From NCBI GenBank assembly GCA_944472155.2, contig OX235273.1, forward strand, positions 32,523,204 through 32,587,203: a DNA stretch of 64,000 nt, written 5' to 3'. Shown here piece by piece: positions 48,841 to 60,690 of this stretch. Position numbers and translations under genes: made by a program. The stretch is from Trichobilharzia szidati (taxonomy: Eukaryota > Platyhelminthes > Trematoda > Strigeidida > Schistosomatidae). Within the stretch, counting starts at the first letter, position 1; the number at the start of each line of letters is the position of its first letter. The notes beneath the pieces were generated by a model, which worked only from the letters and a program-made list of their open reading frames with translations, was not told the DNA's origin and ran no database searches.

Positions 48841-49337
48841 TTTGATACCATAGCAGATGTACTATTACGTCTGTTGTTTGGTTCAGTGGTCTTCATTGTT
48901 ACTTTGACCTTGAATATGTCCTTTTAACTTGAACTAAGTCTAATTTCTCACCTCTTACTTCTTTATTAATTTCATATATATTCCTATGACAAGTCCGTAT
49001 GTGATCAGATTGTTCGAAATGTGTTGCGCAAATACATTACAAGATTCAGACAAATTACGTCTTCTTATTGCTTTATCTAAATTCATAAAGGGAACTAATT
49101 GTTTTAAATTATTTAAAGACATGTTATTCAAGTGAACATGCTCCACGAAAAAGCATGAAATCAAACGACAAAATTTCAGAATGTTGAATAAGAGTCCAAA
49201 CATTCTTTTCAATTTCAGTTGGTCAATTTCCGGAGCCTAAAGAGAGTCTAAAAATGATCGGTCTGACATTTTCTCAAGTGAAAAGATTTCTTCTGAGAAT
49301 TGTCGTGTAATTAAAACAAGAGGGGAAAGGTGACCAA
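48841..49337. other. PLE tail region and a repeat module
   Basis: 49108-49290 is a direct repeat of 51950-52135 (from ATTTA.AGACATGTTATTCAAGTGAACATG to GACATTTTCT). The remainder is AT-rich without a gene. Confidence 0.7.
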
Positions 49338-49428
49338 CTCACTAGAAGACCTTTAGCCGGGAAAAAACAATATATGTTAGATGAAGCTGCAAAGATAGGA
49401 CCTCAGGTGAACACAGAGAAGATTAACC
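49338..49428 (+). mobile_element. RTE fragment abutting the left inverted-repeat arm
   Basis: Reads, across shifts, LEDL followed by EAAKIGPQVNTEKI. This is the same block as LEDLDFA...DAAKTGLQVNIDKTEV in the RTE at 60010-60160. It stops where the inverted-repeat arm starts. Confidence 0.65.
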
Positions 49429-51316
49429 CGAAGAAGAAACCTGACAAACGGACATAACAAACAGTCACTAACAAAAAGGATACTTAAATCATTCGCAACA
49501 TACAAAACACTAGATAAAATAAATCATCAAACGTTTCATTCGAAAGAGATTTGGGATGAGAAATATCAGTGAAACAAAATAAAATCAAAACTAAGCCCAA
49601 AATCAGTGAAAACCGTTGCTGTACAACAACCTAAAGAATGGAGACTACAGACCTCAAATTATATCCACGTTTCACTCCATCACTCATTTTCTCAATGAAT
49701 ATGTTGCTATTAATAGAATAATTTCAAATCCACGCAGCTAAGCAATTGACTTTACATCGTTGTGAGTTCTGACTGATTTATTTGTTTTTGTTTTCTCAAC
49801 AGTTGATGTTGTTTACTTCAGCTTATGTTTTGTCATGTTGTTTATCGCAGGAAGCATTTTGTTTGGAGTTGTCAAAACATGTTTGCATTAGGCGTGCGTA
49901 TCTCAGATGTTTTTCTGTTTATATTGACCAGAAAATCTGAATGGTTTTTTGTATTAGAGATATTTTTATGCTTTAATCTTTAGGTTGACGCGTTGCTTGC
50001 AACGTACTCTCTAAATTTGCGATGTTTTCTTGATCTCTGTTTTCACTCACTTGTGAATCTGCGTTCGCTAATGCGACTATCTTTCTTTTCTTTTGATATT
50101 TGACTTTTTGAATTATTCCATTTTGTTGATGAATATTGGTTGTAGAAGTCACAGCTGCTCGTGATGTTGTAAAATAATCTTCCTGCAGTCCACAGTTTGT
50201 TCCTTCAGGAATGTTTCAGTCGCATTATATTCATTGTAAATGACCCACATGAAGGTGGAATTCACTTGGTTTTACTCGCCATTTAATGTTTTCATTTCGG
50301 AATGTTTGATTCGCTCGATATGACCGATATAAGAATACTCAAGTTAACTGCCTCCAGTATTGGGAAATTCAAGTATGCTAGGTAGAACGCAATGAACCAG
50401 CAGATGCTATTAAAACACCCTCGAGCGACTCGCAGTCCCAAGTTGTCTCAATGGCAGCAAAGAGACAGTTATATGCGATTCGATGTGTGATATTATTTAA
50501 CAGTTATAATAATAATGGCATTTCGAAGTCACCTCAACAGTGCCGTTAGGCAGCCGTACCATACAAGGCGGTCTCACCTACAGAATGAGTACTGTGAAAC
50601 CAAATTAGCTAAATAAACAGTAACCGTTGGCATTTTCTCTCGTGAATAAAAAGGAATATTCCAAACACGGGTGGCGTTGAATTACTGCAGATAAGAATCC
50701 AACACTTTCTTCTGATAGTTGAATGTGGAAGAGTCTGAGGATATTTCGATCTGATGACATGTTACCGATTTCATTCAAAAGAGTATTTCTGGAAATGTTG
50801 TTCTTTGCCTCGCGTGTTAGAGTTATTCTCGATCGTTTCTGCAATGTTAGTCAGTAAGAATGACAAATTTCGTCCATTCTCCTCTTACCATCTCTGATAT
50901 TAACGTAAAATTGCATGAATAGTATGAATATCATTTTTAAGTAATTGTGATTTTGTTTTGCACCTTTTCATTTTCAGGTTTCTATGACTGCTCCAAAACC
51001 AGTAAGAAAAAATATATTTATTATTGAACAACTGTTACATTATATCTGACACTCAGTGTATATTAGTGTTTGAAAATAGTGCTTCTATGTGCTAATAGAG
51101 GCACTTCAGTTCAAGCTGACAGACACTTTAATTAACTAGCACGTTGTGAATGCCCAACTTTCCTGGCCTCCTGGATTCTGTAGAAGTCTTTATATTTGCA
51201 TGATGCGATTGCAGTACTAGTTTCGAGTAAGGCATGCCAAAATAAATACATTTGCTTTAAATAAGTGATGTTTGAGCTCTTAGTATTTCGGTGTTTGTGG
51301 TGAATTTTGGAGCCAG
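49428..51316 (+). repeat. 1.9-kb inverted repeat, left arm
   Basis: Over most of its length position x pairs with 106574 - x in the right arm (55260-57146), nearly without mismatch in the inner 1.4 kb and with small indels outside it. It carries a 79-codon frame (50844-50605 on minus) that differs by one residue from its twin at 55730-55969. The frame matches no family I know. A diverged copy lies at 25330-27180 and a fragment at 47630-47893. Confidence 0.9.
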
Positions 51317-51490
51317 TATTAACAGGATTGTATTGAGCGAAAAGAAACTATGTGAAGAGATAAACAACCTCCCGACCACTCAACAAATATGATGAAGAAC
51401 AGGGAGGTGCTTTGAATAGCATTGCGAGGCAGGCCATCGATTAGAGCATGTGTGTGGAAACACGAGATAGGAAGAAGAGGAACAGTGACA
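51317..51490 (+). repeat. Repeat module adjacent to left arm
   Basis: Matches the reverse complement of about 60525-60690 (TATTAACAGGA..GTATTGAGCG, GACCACTCAA, GAACAGGGAGGTG and GCGAGGCAGGCC). In the 60.5-kb copy it joins a BEL LTR end. Confidence 0.75.
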
Positions 51491-51707
51491 AGAGAACGTT
51501 GAAAAACCTGGAGCGGTATATAGAGGGCTAATTAGACGGGTCAGATTGAGATATGAACATGAAGACGTAAGTATCTATCTCACGGAAAGAAGAAGGTGAA
51601 TGTGTGCCTATAAAAATACATTTGTATATATACGAATATCAATCACATATTGAATCACCGTTTCTAGCAATGACTTGAAAGTTGGCTGCGATATGATATC
51701 ACCTTGA

Positions 51708-51805
51708 TATGATTGTGAGCAATACGTTATGCCCGAAATGTCATTAGCAAATATTACTGTATAACTCTGTGCGACTTTATCAAAATATATTTTATCCATA
51801 ATGGA
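51708..51805 (+). repeat. Solitary Penelope-like 3' tail
   Basis: CTTGATATGATTGTGAGCAAT, GCCCGAAATGTCATTAG, AATATTACTGTATAACTCTGTGCGACTTTATCAAAATA. The same order appears at 17560-17650 and 21635-21725. No PLE protein sequence precedes it. Confidence 0.7.
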
Positions 51806-52310
51806 ATTGGCTAAGATAAATTCCAATGTCAACTTATGTTCGCTGTTCAGTATTCACTGATCAAGCTGATATTTCACTGAGTCTATTGTTATTCACTCCA
51901 TTCAAACTGACGTGAGGATTACATTTCAAAAATATACACTATTAATTATTTAGAGACATGTTATTCAAGTGAACATGCTCCCCTGAAAAGGCATGAAATC
52001 AAACGACAAAATTTCAGAATGTTGAATAAGAGTCCAAACATTCTTTTCAATTTCAGTCGGTCAATTTCTGGAGCCTAAAGGGAGTCTAAAAATGAACTGT
52101 GTGACATTTTCTGAATTAAAAATGTTTCTTCATTATCTGGTTTGGTATATGATTAATTATGGAAAAGGGTGTCCGAATTCGTAATGGAAAGCAACTTCAT
52201 TTTCGCTTCTATTATCTGCTTGTTTATTTCGCAGTTTATTAAATCAAACGATTCTACTAGGGATTATTCCCTCAAATTTCTCCGGAATGCAGTGAGACAT
52301 CCTCCCTGCA
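51806..52310 (+). repeat. Run of three shared repeat modules
   Basis: 51806-51975 is repeated at 57430-57617, 51950-52135 at 49108-49290, and 52150-52310 at 47400-47567, all in the same orientation. Here they lie side by side, which probably shows their original order. Confidence 0.8.
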
Positions 52311-55259
52311 GTGAAAAAAGTGACCAGCGTTTCACATTTGATCACTCATGTTACATCATATGACACGTTAACTGTGTGCTGATGTCACTAAATCTGGTAA
52401 TGCGGTATTCAGGAGTATCAGAGGATATCAAGCGAATTTATCTCCATAATGAGCTACTGACTTTTGTCATTAGAAAATGAATTTCTTGAAGCTTAAGGCA
52501 TATATTGTTGATAAGTGACAACAAGTGTGAAACCTACAAACCACAGTTCACATGCAAAATAAAGTGATGTGAAAATCAACCGGTATACTGTTTATCGGTG
52601 ACGTTCAGGTTGAAATATCACTTACTAGGATCAAATGCAGTGGAGAAAATTGTCAGTAAAAGGCTACCAAAATACGTATGTCTTGATACAGTAGGTTCAG
52701 GCAGTAAGAATACCAGTGTAATGTTGATGACACTCATGACCAATTGCAAGAATATGGTGGTCAGTGACCCCTTATTTCTAGATATAAGCAGGTTTCCTAA
52801 TAGCATTGAGACACCAGTGAAAACGCAAAAATTTCGTTCAAATACTTCTTCAGGTTCAATTCACTATATGCTTCACTGTAAACTGACTTCCCCTGGCTCC
52901 ACCTTACTTTTCAGTGCTGCAAAATCCAGCAGAAACGTTTGGCTGCTTATCATAAAAGTTGTGCCGAAAACGTTCGTTTAAAATTTAAGACAGCTAACAC
53001 AATGAAATACTACACACTTGTCAACAGTCAATATCAGCAGCACAGCATTATTTTAGACACGGTGAACTTCATATTTACCCTTTAGTGGTGGAAACCACCA
53101 GACACAGTGAAATCGACTAAACGGTGACGACATTCCCCAACGATGGTCACTTCGTATTCGAAGTAAAACAATATAGAGAATTTAGGTAGTAATTCATCAA
53201 ACACATGTTGTCTCAGTGGTCTGCAAATGCCCGGTTAACCTAATGCGATTTCATCTCAGAAATGACAAGAGAATTCGGCACTTGACGATCTCCTAATGGA
53301 TCCATTTTACTTGCATCGAATTATGTGTGACAATATGTCAGTGGACAAAGGCGCCGGCTGATATCCAAGCGCTCTTGGTGGCGAAGCGTCAAACAAATGA
53401 CTTCAGGTAGTTGATTACACAATCAGTATTTGTTTATTGGTAAGTTACTCACCTATACATTTGGGTTAAATGAATTACATTTACTCATGAATTGTACAAA
53501 CACTGTCTACAACAAAATTATGATGATTTTTAAAATAGTTAGCAAATGTGAATTAAAGCAATTGAAGTTTTCTGTGGACGACGATTCAATTTCCAGAATT
53601 ATCTCGCATCTTTGCATTTATCCAGCTTAAAACAAAACGTAGTGAAAAAATCTAAATTGCGACTTGCAAAATTTTGACCACAAGTCAGTTCAACTTGTTC
53701 ACTTTCATAAATGTTAGTTTGATAAGACAAACAGAAATCTGCAGTTTACTTGCTGATTTATTGTAACACAGTAAAGTTACTCACTTGTGATGCTTCAATC
53801 TGTGGAAGTTGCTACATTGTAAAATCAATAAATTGTTGTAATGTGAGAGAGGAAGATGAACAAATCACTCTATTGAGATGTAAATTGATTTAATCCAAAA
53901 AGTATCACGCACAACAACAAAGGTATTCGAAGATATGCTCAGAACTACAGTCAGTGATTCAACGACATTCATCTGAGATGTACTTATTGGCAATCGCAAC
54001 CAAATGATTGAACCTCATATAGCTACATGAATTTGTGAATTTGTCTTCCTTCGTGAACTGAGACGCCATTTGCTAATACGTAATCACCTCATGTGTTATT
54101 TATTCCTTCAAGTTGAGCTGTCTATTAAGATGTTCCAAATGGAACACTGTTTGCGATTTACGTAAATTCGATTCCTTATGGTCGATTCAATGCAACCATA
54201 TGCGATACTAATAAGCAGAATCACACCAATAAATAGTCAATGTTATACTTGCGTCATCACTGTGAATAAACATTAAAGAGTGAATACACAGATGCATCTA
54301 TAATTCATGTCCCTCATTAAAAGGAAAGGAAATTCCAATTGACCGAATTTATTTTGCTTTGAAAGTGGAGACTGTAACCCATTTTAAAATCATACGGTGT
54401 GAATCCCAAGAAACATCAATTGATGACAACTGAACAACATAATCCTTCATTATATAAATAGTAATTCATACAGTATTTTACACATAGTATTCGCCTTTCA
54501 AAAGTCAGGCATTACGTGCACCCATATATGTGATGGATTCAGACACATATATACGTCAAAGATGTATGAAAACGATCGTCTTAAAATAGCATAAAGTAAT
54601 GATAGTGAATTTGAAAAACTTGACATATTACACACGATTCGGTAGAGCTCAATTGAAATTAAAAGAAAGTCAGGTGCAATTTACCAATTTTCACTCCTGT
54701 CAATAACTGAGCAAGCACATTTAAAATTGGTTTGTGATGGACTGTAACACACACTGTGACATAAAACAACAGGACTATTGACAGTGAATAGAGCAAATAA
54801 AACAATTCAAGAGAGATTGCAATCAAAATATCACAGAAGAAATAGAGATCTGCTTAAAAAGTCATGAATTAACTCAATCAAGAAAATCGCCATTTCAAAA
54901 TCACTGTTGAGAGGAAAGCTTGAATTAATAGCTCTAGTTTCTCTAACTCGGCAGAAGTATATTTCCGTCTACTCGCCTGTCAAATATGGCGGTTTGGACG
55001 AAAGTGATTCAAGAGCAGACCCGACAAGTACAGATGTGAGTGACCACCACTACAACACAGGTGAAAGTGAAGCCTATCTGAGGTGACGGGGTATATATGC
55101 CAGCGTACTACCGTGACGATGCAATTTCATATGTTCAACTCTGAAGCACGAGGGATAGGTATTTCTATCAAACAATATACATTGGCACAGATCAGCGAGA
55201 TTCTATTGCAGAGAATGATGAATATTGCGGTGTTCTCCATCATGATCATGAAATGAAGT
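52311..55259. other. No gene recognised (spacer between inverted-repeat arms)
   Basis: The longest frame is 52598-52981 on plus (127 codons), with no recognisable domain and unbiased composition; I do not call it a gene. The rest is AT-rich with short frames. Confidence 0.45.
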
Positions 55260-57146
55260 GGCTCTTAATTTCACCACAAACACCGAAATACTAAGAGCCT
55301 AAACATCACTTATTTAAAGCAAATGTATTTATTTTGGCATGCCTTACTCGAAACTAGTACTGCAATCGCATCATGCAAATATAAAGACTTATACAGAATC
55401 CAGGAGGCCAGGAAAGTTGGGCATTCACAACGTGCTAGTTAATTAAAGTGTCTGTCAGCTTGAACTGAAGTGCCTCTATTAGCACATAGAAGCACTATTT
55501 TCAAACACTAATATACATTGAGTGTCAGATATAATGTAACAGTTGTTCAATAATAAATATATTTTTTCTTACTGGTTTTGGAGCAGTCATAGAAACCTGA
55601 AAATGAAAAGGTGCAAAACAAAATCACAATTACTTAAAAATGATATTCATACTATTCATGCAATTTTACGTTAATATCAGAGATGGTAAGAGGAGAATGG
55701 ACGAAATTTGTCATTCTTACTGACTAACATTGCAGAAACGATCGAGAATAACTCTAACACGCGAGGCAAAGAACAACGTTTCCAGAAATACTCTTTTGAA
55801 TGAAATCGGTAACATGTCATCAGATCGAAATATCCTCAGACTCTTCCACATTCAACTATCAGAAGAAAGTGTTGGATTCTTATCTGCAGTAATTCAACGC
55901 CACCCGTGTTTGGAATATTCCTTTTTATTCACGAGAGAAAATGCCAACGGTTACTGTTTATTTAGCTAATTTGGTTTCACAGTACTCATTCTGTAGGTGA
56001 GACCGCCTTGTATGGTACGGCTGCCTAACGGCACTGTTGAGGTGACTTCGAAATGCGATTATTATTAATACTGTTAAATAATATCACACATTGAATCGCA
56101 TATAACTGTCTCTTTGCTGCCATTGAGACAACTTGGGACTGCGAGTCGCTCGAGGGTGTTTTAATAGCATCTGCTGGTTCATTGCGTTCTACCTAGCATA
56201 CTTGAATTTCCCAATACTGGAGGCAGTTAACTTGAGTATTCTTATATCGGTCATATCGAGCGAATCAAACATTCCGAAATGAAAACATTAAATGGCGAGT
56301 AAAAGCAAGTTAATTCCACCTTCATGCGGGTCATTTACAATGAATATAATGCGACTGAAACATTCCTGAAGGAACAAACTGTGGACTGCAGGAAGATTAT
56401 TTTACAACATCACGAGCAGCTGTGACTTCTACAGCCAATATTCATCAACAAAATGGAATAATTCAGAAAGTCAAATATCAAAAGAAAAGAAAGATAGTCG
56501 CTTTAGCGAACGCAGATTCACAAGTGAGTGAAAACAGAGATCAAGAAAACATCGCAAATTTAGAGAGTGTGATGCAAGCAACGCGTCAACCTAAAGATTA
56601 AAGCATAAAAATATCTCTGATACAAAAAAACATTCAAAATTTCTTGTTTATAAAAACAGAAAAACATCTGAGATACGCACGCCTAATGCAAACATGTTTT
56701 GACAACTCCAAACAAAATGCTTCCTGCGATAAACAACATGACGAAACATAAGCTGAAGTAAACAACATCAACTGTTGAGAAAACGAAAACAAATAAATCA
56801 GTCAGAACTCACAACGATGTAAAGTCAATTACTTAGCTGCGTGGATTTGAAATTATTCTATTAATAGCAACATATTCATTGAGAAAATGAGTGATGGAGT
56901 GAAAGGTGGATATAATTTGAGGTCTGTAGTCTCCATTCTTTAGGTTGTTGTACAGCAAGGGTTTTCACTGATTTTGGGCTTAGTTTTCATTTTATTTTGT
57001 TTCACTGATATTTCTCATCCCAAATCTCTTTCGAATTGAACGTTTGATGATTTATTTTATCTAGTGTTTTGTATGTTTCGAATGATTTAAATATCCTTTT
57101 TGTTAGTGACTGTTATGTCCGTTTGTCAGGCTATTCTTCGTGTTGG
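55260..57146 (-). repeat. 1.9-kb inverted repeat, right arm
   Basis: Reverse complement of 49428-51316. The outer end stops at the RTE fragment that begins near 57148, as the left arm's outer end stops at an RTE fragment. Confidence 0.9.
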
Positions 57147-57147
57147 T

Positions 57148-57420
57148 TGACATCGAGCGTCAGGCCCTCGAGTGGAATGCGGAAGCGAAGCGGCCAGTGA
57201 GACTTCCAAGGTCGACCTGGAGTAGATCGTGAGAAGAAGAGTTGAAAAAGTAAGGATTACCATGGATGCGATTGAAAAAACAGCAGAAGACAGCAGGGAG
57301 AGGGGCGTGCAGTTGAAGACTTATGTAAAATTCAAAACCCAAGATAAAAATTATAATATAAATATTAATAAAGCGAACATGCTTAACAAAAAAGACATGA
57401 AATGAAACGAGGAAAATTCG
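57148..57420 (+). mobile_element. RTE C-terminal end and 3' UTR fragment
   Basis: DIERQALEWNAEAKRPVRLPRSTWSR followed by EEELKK.GLPWMRLKKQQKTAGRGACS. This is the RTE C terminus (family pattern RQAL.WNP.GKR..GRP..TWRR, then a W....E...DR..W run). An AT-rich 3' UTR runs to about 57360-57420. Confidence 0.7.
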
Positions 57421-57429
57421 AACACGAAG

Positions 57430-57618
57430 CAAATGTCATAAAGATAAGCAAAGATAAATTCCAATGTCAACGTATGTTCGCTGTTCAGTAATCACTGATT
57501 AAGCTGATATTTCACTGAGTCTATTGTTATTCACTCCATTTAATAAACTGACGTGAGGATTGATTACATTTCAAAAATATACACTATTAATTATTTAGAG
57601 ACATGTTATTCAAGTGAA
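57430..57618 (+). repeat. Repeat module, second copy of 51806-51975
   Basis: From GATAAATTCCAATGTCAAC to GACATGTTATTCAAGTGA, with a few small insertions. The RTE element begins directly after it. Confidence 0.85.
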
Positions 57619-60262
57619 ACCTCGCCTGGATTACTAGGTCTTTTTTATTGTAGCACGTCCCAAGCTTGGATAAACAGGGAGGGTTGGAGCGTGGTGCTAA
57701 CAACTCCACCCTCAAAACTTAACCAAATCGCTACGAAAACTTCAGCGCACATATGTATATTAAAAATTCTATAGATACAGACAATGACCTTTTTTCGCCT
57801 GAATCGAGGAAGTGAAATGAAGCAGGCTGGTGAAAGCCTTCGGGAAGCCAGTCAGCCAATGTGCCTTCTTTCGATGAAAGCAAAAATAAGGATGGGGAAG
57901 TGGAATATTCGTACAACGTACGAAACAGGAAAGGCTGCTCAGGTAGCCGCAGAACTGAGGAGGTATAAAATAGAAGTGTTGGGAATCTGCGAGAGCAGAT
58001 AGAACGGATGTGGAGCGAGCCAACTACCAACTGGAGAGATAATAATCTACTCCGGTCACCCAGAGGACAATCACGAGCACACCGAGGGAGTAGCCATCAT
58101 GATGTCACCAATAGCGGCTAAAGCTCTCATGCAGTGGGAACCAATCTCCTCCAGGAGAATGACAGCCAGGTTCAACTCAAAAGGAAAAACGGTTACAATC
58201 ATTCAATGCTATGCGCCTACAAACGTCTCAGAACAAGACAAGAAGGAGAAGTTCTACAGTCAACTACAAACAGCAATGGACAACGTCCCAAAAAGCGATA
58301 TCAAAATTCTGACGGGTGATATGAATGCGAAACTGAGAGGAGACAATACAGGAAGAGAACTCAACATGGGTCGCGAGGCCCTTGATGAAATGAACGACAA
58401 TGGTGAACTCTTCTCAGACTTTTGCGCCTTCAATGATTTGGTGATTGGTGGCAGTGTGTTCAAACACAGGGATATACACAAGGCAACATGGATTTCACCA
58501 GATGGACGCACCGAAAACCAGATAGACTTCATTTCAATCTCAAGGAAGTGGAGACGGAGCCTATTGGACACAAGATCGAGGAGAGGAGCAGATGTGGTTT
58601 CAGACCACTATCTAGTACAAGGGACTTTCAAGTTGAAGCTGAAAGCCTCGGGGATAGCTGGGGATAGGCCACAATGCAAGTTCAACACGCAAAAACTGAA
58701 GGACACAATCACACAGGACATTTTCACTACAACTGTCAGAGCAAAGCAGGAAACACTACGTGGCATCACTGAGGAATCATCCGTGGAAGACCATTGGAAC
58801 TCTCTGAAGGTAATTTTCAACGAGACGTGTTCAACGGTTTTAGGAAGAAAGAAGAGACAAGACAAGGAATGGCTATCAACGGACACTTGGAAGCTAATAG
58901 AGGAGAGGAGAATGGTGAAAGAGAAAATGATTCAGTGCAAAGACGGACAAGAGAAAGAGACGCCGAGCTCAACTTACACAGCACTGGACAAAGAAGGGAA
59001 GAAGAGTGCCAGGAAGGACAAAAGACAATTCTACGACAACCTGGCCACTGAAGCTGAGAAGGCAGCAGGCAAAAGGGACCTGAGGACACTATATCAGATA
59101 ACCAAGTCTCTATCCGGGAAGAGATCAACACAAGTGAAAACTATAAAAGACAGCCAAGGGAACCCAATTACCAAGGAAGAAAAACAGATTAAACAATGGG
59201 TGAACCACTTAAAAGGACTCGAATCGACCACCACCTACAACCCGTCCAGAAATACCAACAACAGCACGTACACAAATGCAAGTTGACACCAATCTTCCAA
59301 CGAAAGCTGAAGTCTTGAATGCAATCAAGCTTCTGAAAGCTGGAAAAACAGCTGCACCACATGGAATACCCCCTGAAGCACTGAAATCGGACACAGAAAC
59401 GACGGCAGATATGCTGACTCCATTATTGCAAAAGATCTGGAAGGTGGGAAAGGTGCCTACTGACCTGAGGAAAGGTTACCTGGTGAAACTACCAAAGAAG
59501 GGCGACCTAGGACTCTGCAAGAACTGGCGAGGAATCATGCTCCTGTCAACGCCAAGTAAAATCCTGAGTCGCATCATCCTGGAGAGCATTAAGGATGCAC
59601 TGGATACAGAACTCCGACCAGAACAAGCTGGATTCAGGAAAGGCAAATCATGTTCTGACCGAATGGCAACTCTACGCATCATCATCGTACAAAGCATGGA
59701 ATGGCAAACAAACTTCTACCGCTACTTTATAGACTTTGAGAAGGCCTTCGTCAGCGTTGACCGCGAAGTAATTTGGAAACTACTCGAGTACTACGGCGTG
59801 CCCCAAATATTCATCAACCTTATTCAACAGCTGTACGACAATGGCACATGTCAAGTGATCCACAACGAAAAACTCAGCGAGGCGTTTGAAGTAAACACAG
59901 GAGTCAGACAAGGGTGCTTATTGCCACCAATGATATTCCTAAATGTGGTGAACTGGATTATGCATCAGACAGTGGGAAACGAGAAGACAGGGATATTCTT
60001 GACCGACGTGAAGAATCTAGAAGACCTGGATTTCGCGCGTGGATGATTTATGTTTGATATCACACAATATCGAAGACTTACAAGCGAAAACCGACAAACT
60101 GGTCGAAGACGCAGCAAAAACAGGACTCCAGGTGAACATAGACAAGACGGAGGTTATGAAAATAAACAACCAACAACAACAACAATAGCAGCAACATCCA
60201 GCGCCAATCACCATCAACGGGAGGGATTTGAAAGAGGTTACTTCTTTCGTTTATCTAGGGAG
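57619..60262 (+). mobile_element. RTE (SR2/SjR2-like) non-LTR retrotransposon, nearly full length but 3'-truncated
   Basis: The 5' UTR starts about 57619 (CTCGCCTGGATTACTAGG) and is followed by one long endonuclease-RT frame. The RT text continues in broken frames to EVTSF.YLGS (60234-60262), where the CR1 5' piece begins, so the RT C terminus and 3' UTR are missing. It is the best of at least seven RTE pieces in the window and the reference for the others. Confidence 0.9.
57784..60262 (+). pseudogene. RTE protein: APE endonuclease plus reverse transcriptase, broken
   Basis: Endonuclease blocks: KIRMGKWNIRT and LGICESR (57890-58002), IIYSGHPED (58050), KTVTIIQCYAPT (58185), ILTGDMNAKL (58305), QIDFISIS (58517) and VVSDHYLV (58590). 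RT blocks: AGKTAAPHGIPPEAL (59336), AGFRKGKSC, motif A YFIDFEKAFVSVD (59719; the second Asp of the usual FDSVD region reads Val) and motif B GVRQGCLLPPMIF (59900). Lesions: one in-frame TAG at 58003-58005 where the family has Trp, a frameshift in the 59276-59286 overlap, and a shift at 60035-60046 that destroys motif C (LDFADD reads LDFARG then stop). Catalytically dead. Confidence 0.9.
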
Positions 60263-60361
60263 CATTGAACGTTTGTTTATTGTAACTGGCAGCCTTTGGT
60301 GGCCTACTCGAAGGCGCGAACGATACTATCCCGTGCAAGTTCGAAAAAGGCGGAAACAACA
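60263..60361 (+). mobile_element. CR1-like 5' end fragment
   Basis: CATTGAACGTTTGTTTATTG, then GGCAGCCTTTGGTGGCC and TCGAAGGCGCGA, matching 13687-13770 at the start of the CR1-like element. Only this 5' part is present; BEL LTR sequence follows. Confidence 0.7.
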
Positions 60362-60525
60362 CGAATAACAACTTTGTATTTTGTCTTGCTTAAATTGCCA
60401 AAAAATATAAATTCGTTCAAGGAATACTGGTGATTGGATTTAAAGTTGAAACAAATAAAGATTTTTTAAAGTTTCAAGGTGTCTTCGTTACAATAGGAAC
60501 TTGGGACTAAGTGCCTTGACATCTT
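60362..60525 (+). mobile_element. BEL LTR 3' end plus start of internal region
   Basis: Matches the reverse complement of 61060-61190 (ATATAAATTCGTTCAAGGAAT) and of 63905-64000 (TTCGTTACAATAGGAACTT, then ACTAAG.GCCTTGACA). The LTR end is taken at ...TTCGTTACA near 60492. It is in opposite orientation to the BEL element at 61057-64000. Confidence 0.75.
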
Positions 60526-60690
60526 CCTATCTCGTGGTTCCACACACATGCCCTAACTGATGGCCTGCCTCGCAATGATATTCAAACCACCTCCCTGTTC
60601 TTCATCATATTTTTTGAGTGGTCGGGACGTTGTTTATTTGTTCACATAGTTTCTTCTCGCTCAATACTGTCCTGTTAATACTGATCGCTG
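60526..60690 (-). repeat. Repeat module, reverse copy of 51317-51490
   Basis: GATGGCCTGCCTCGCAATG, CACCTCCCTGTTCTTCATCATATTT and CGCTCAATACTGTCCTGTTAATACTG are all on the opposite strand to the 51.4-kb copy. Confidence 0.75.

Noticed and set aside
52598..52981. 127-codon plus-strand frame
   Set aside because: No domain, signal peptide or splice pattern, and it lies in repeat-rich spacer; probably a chance frame.
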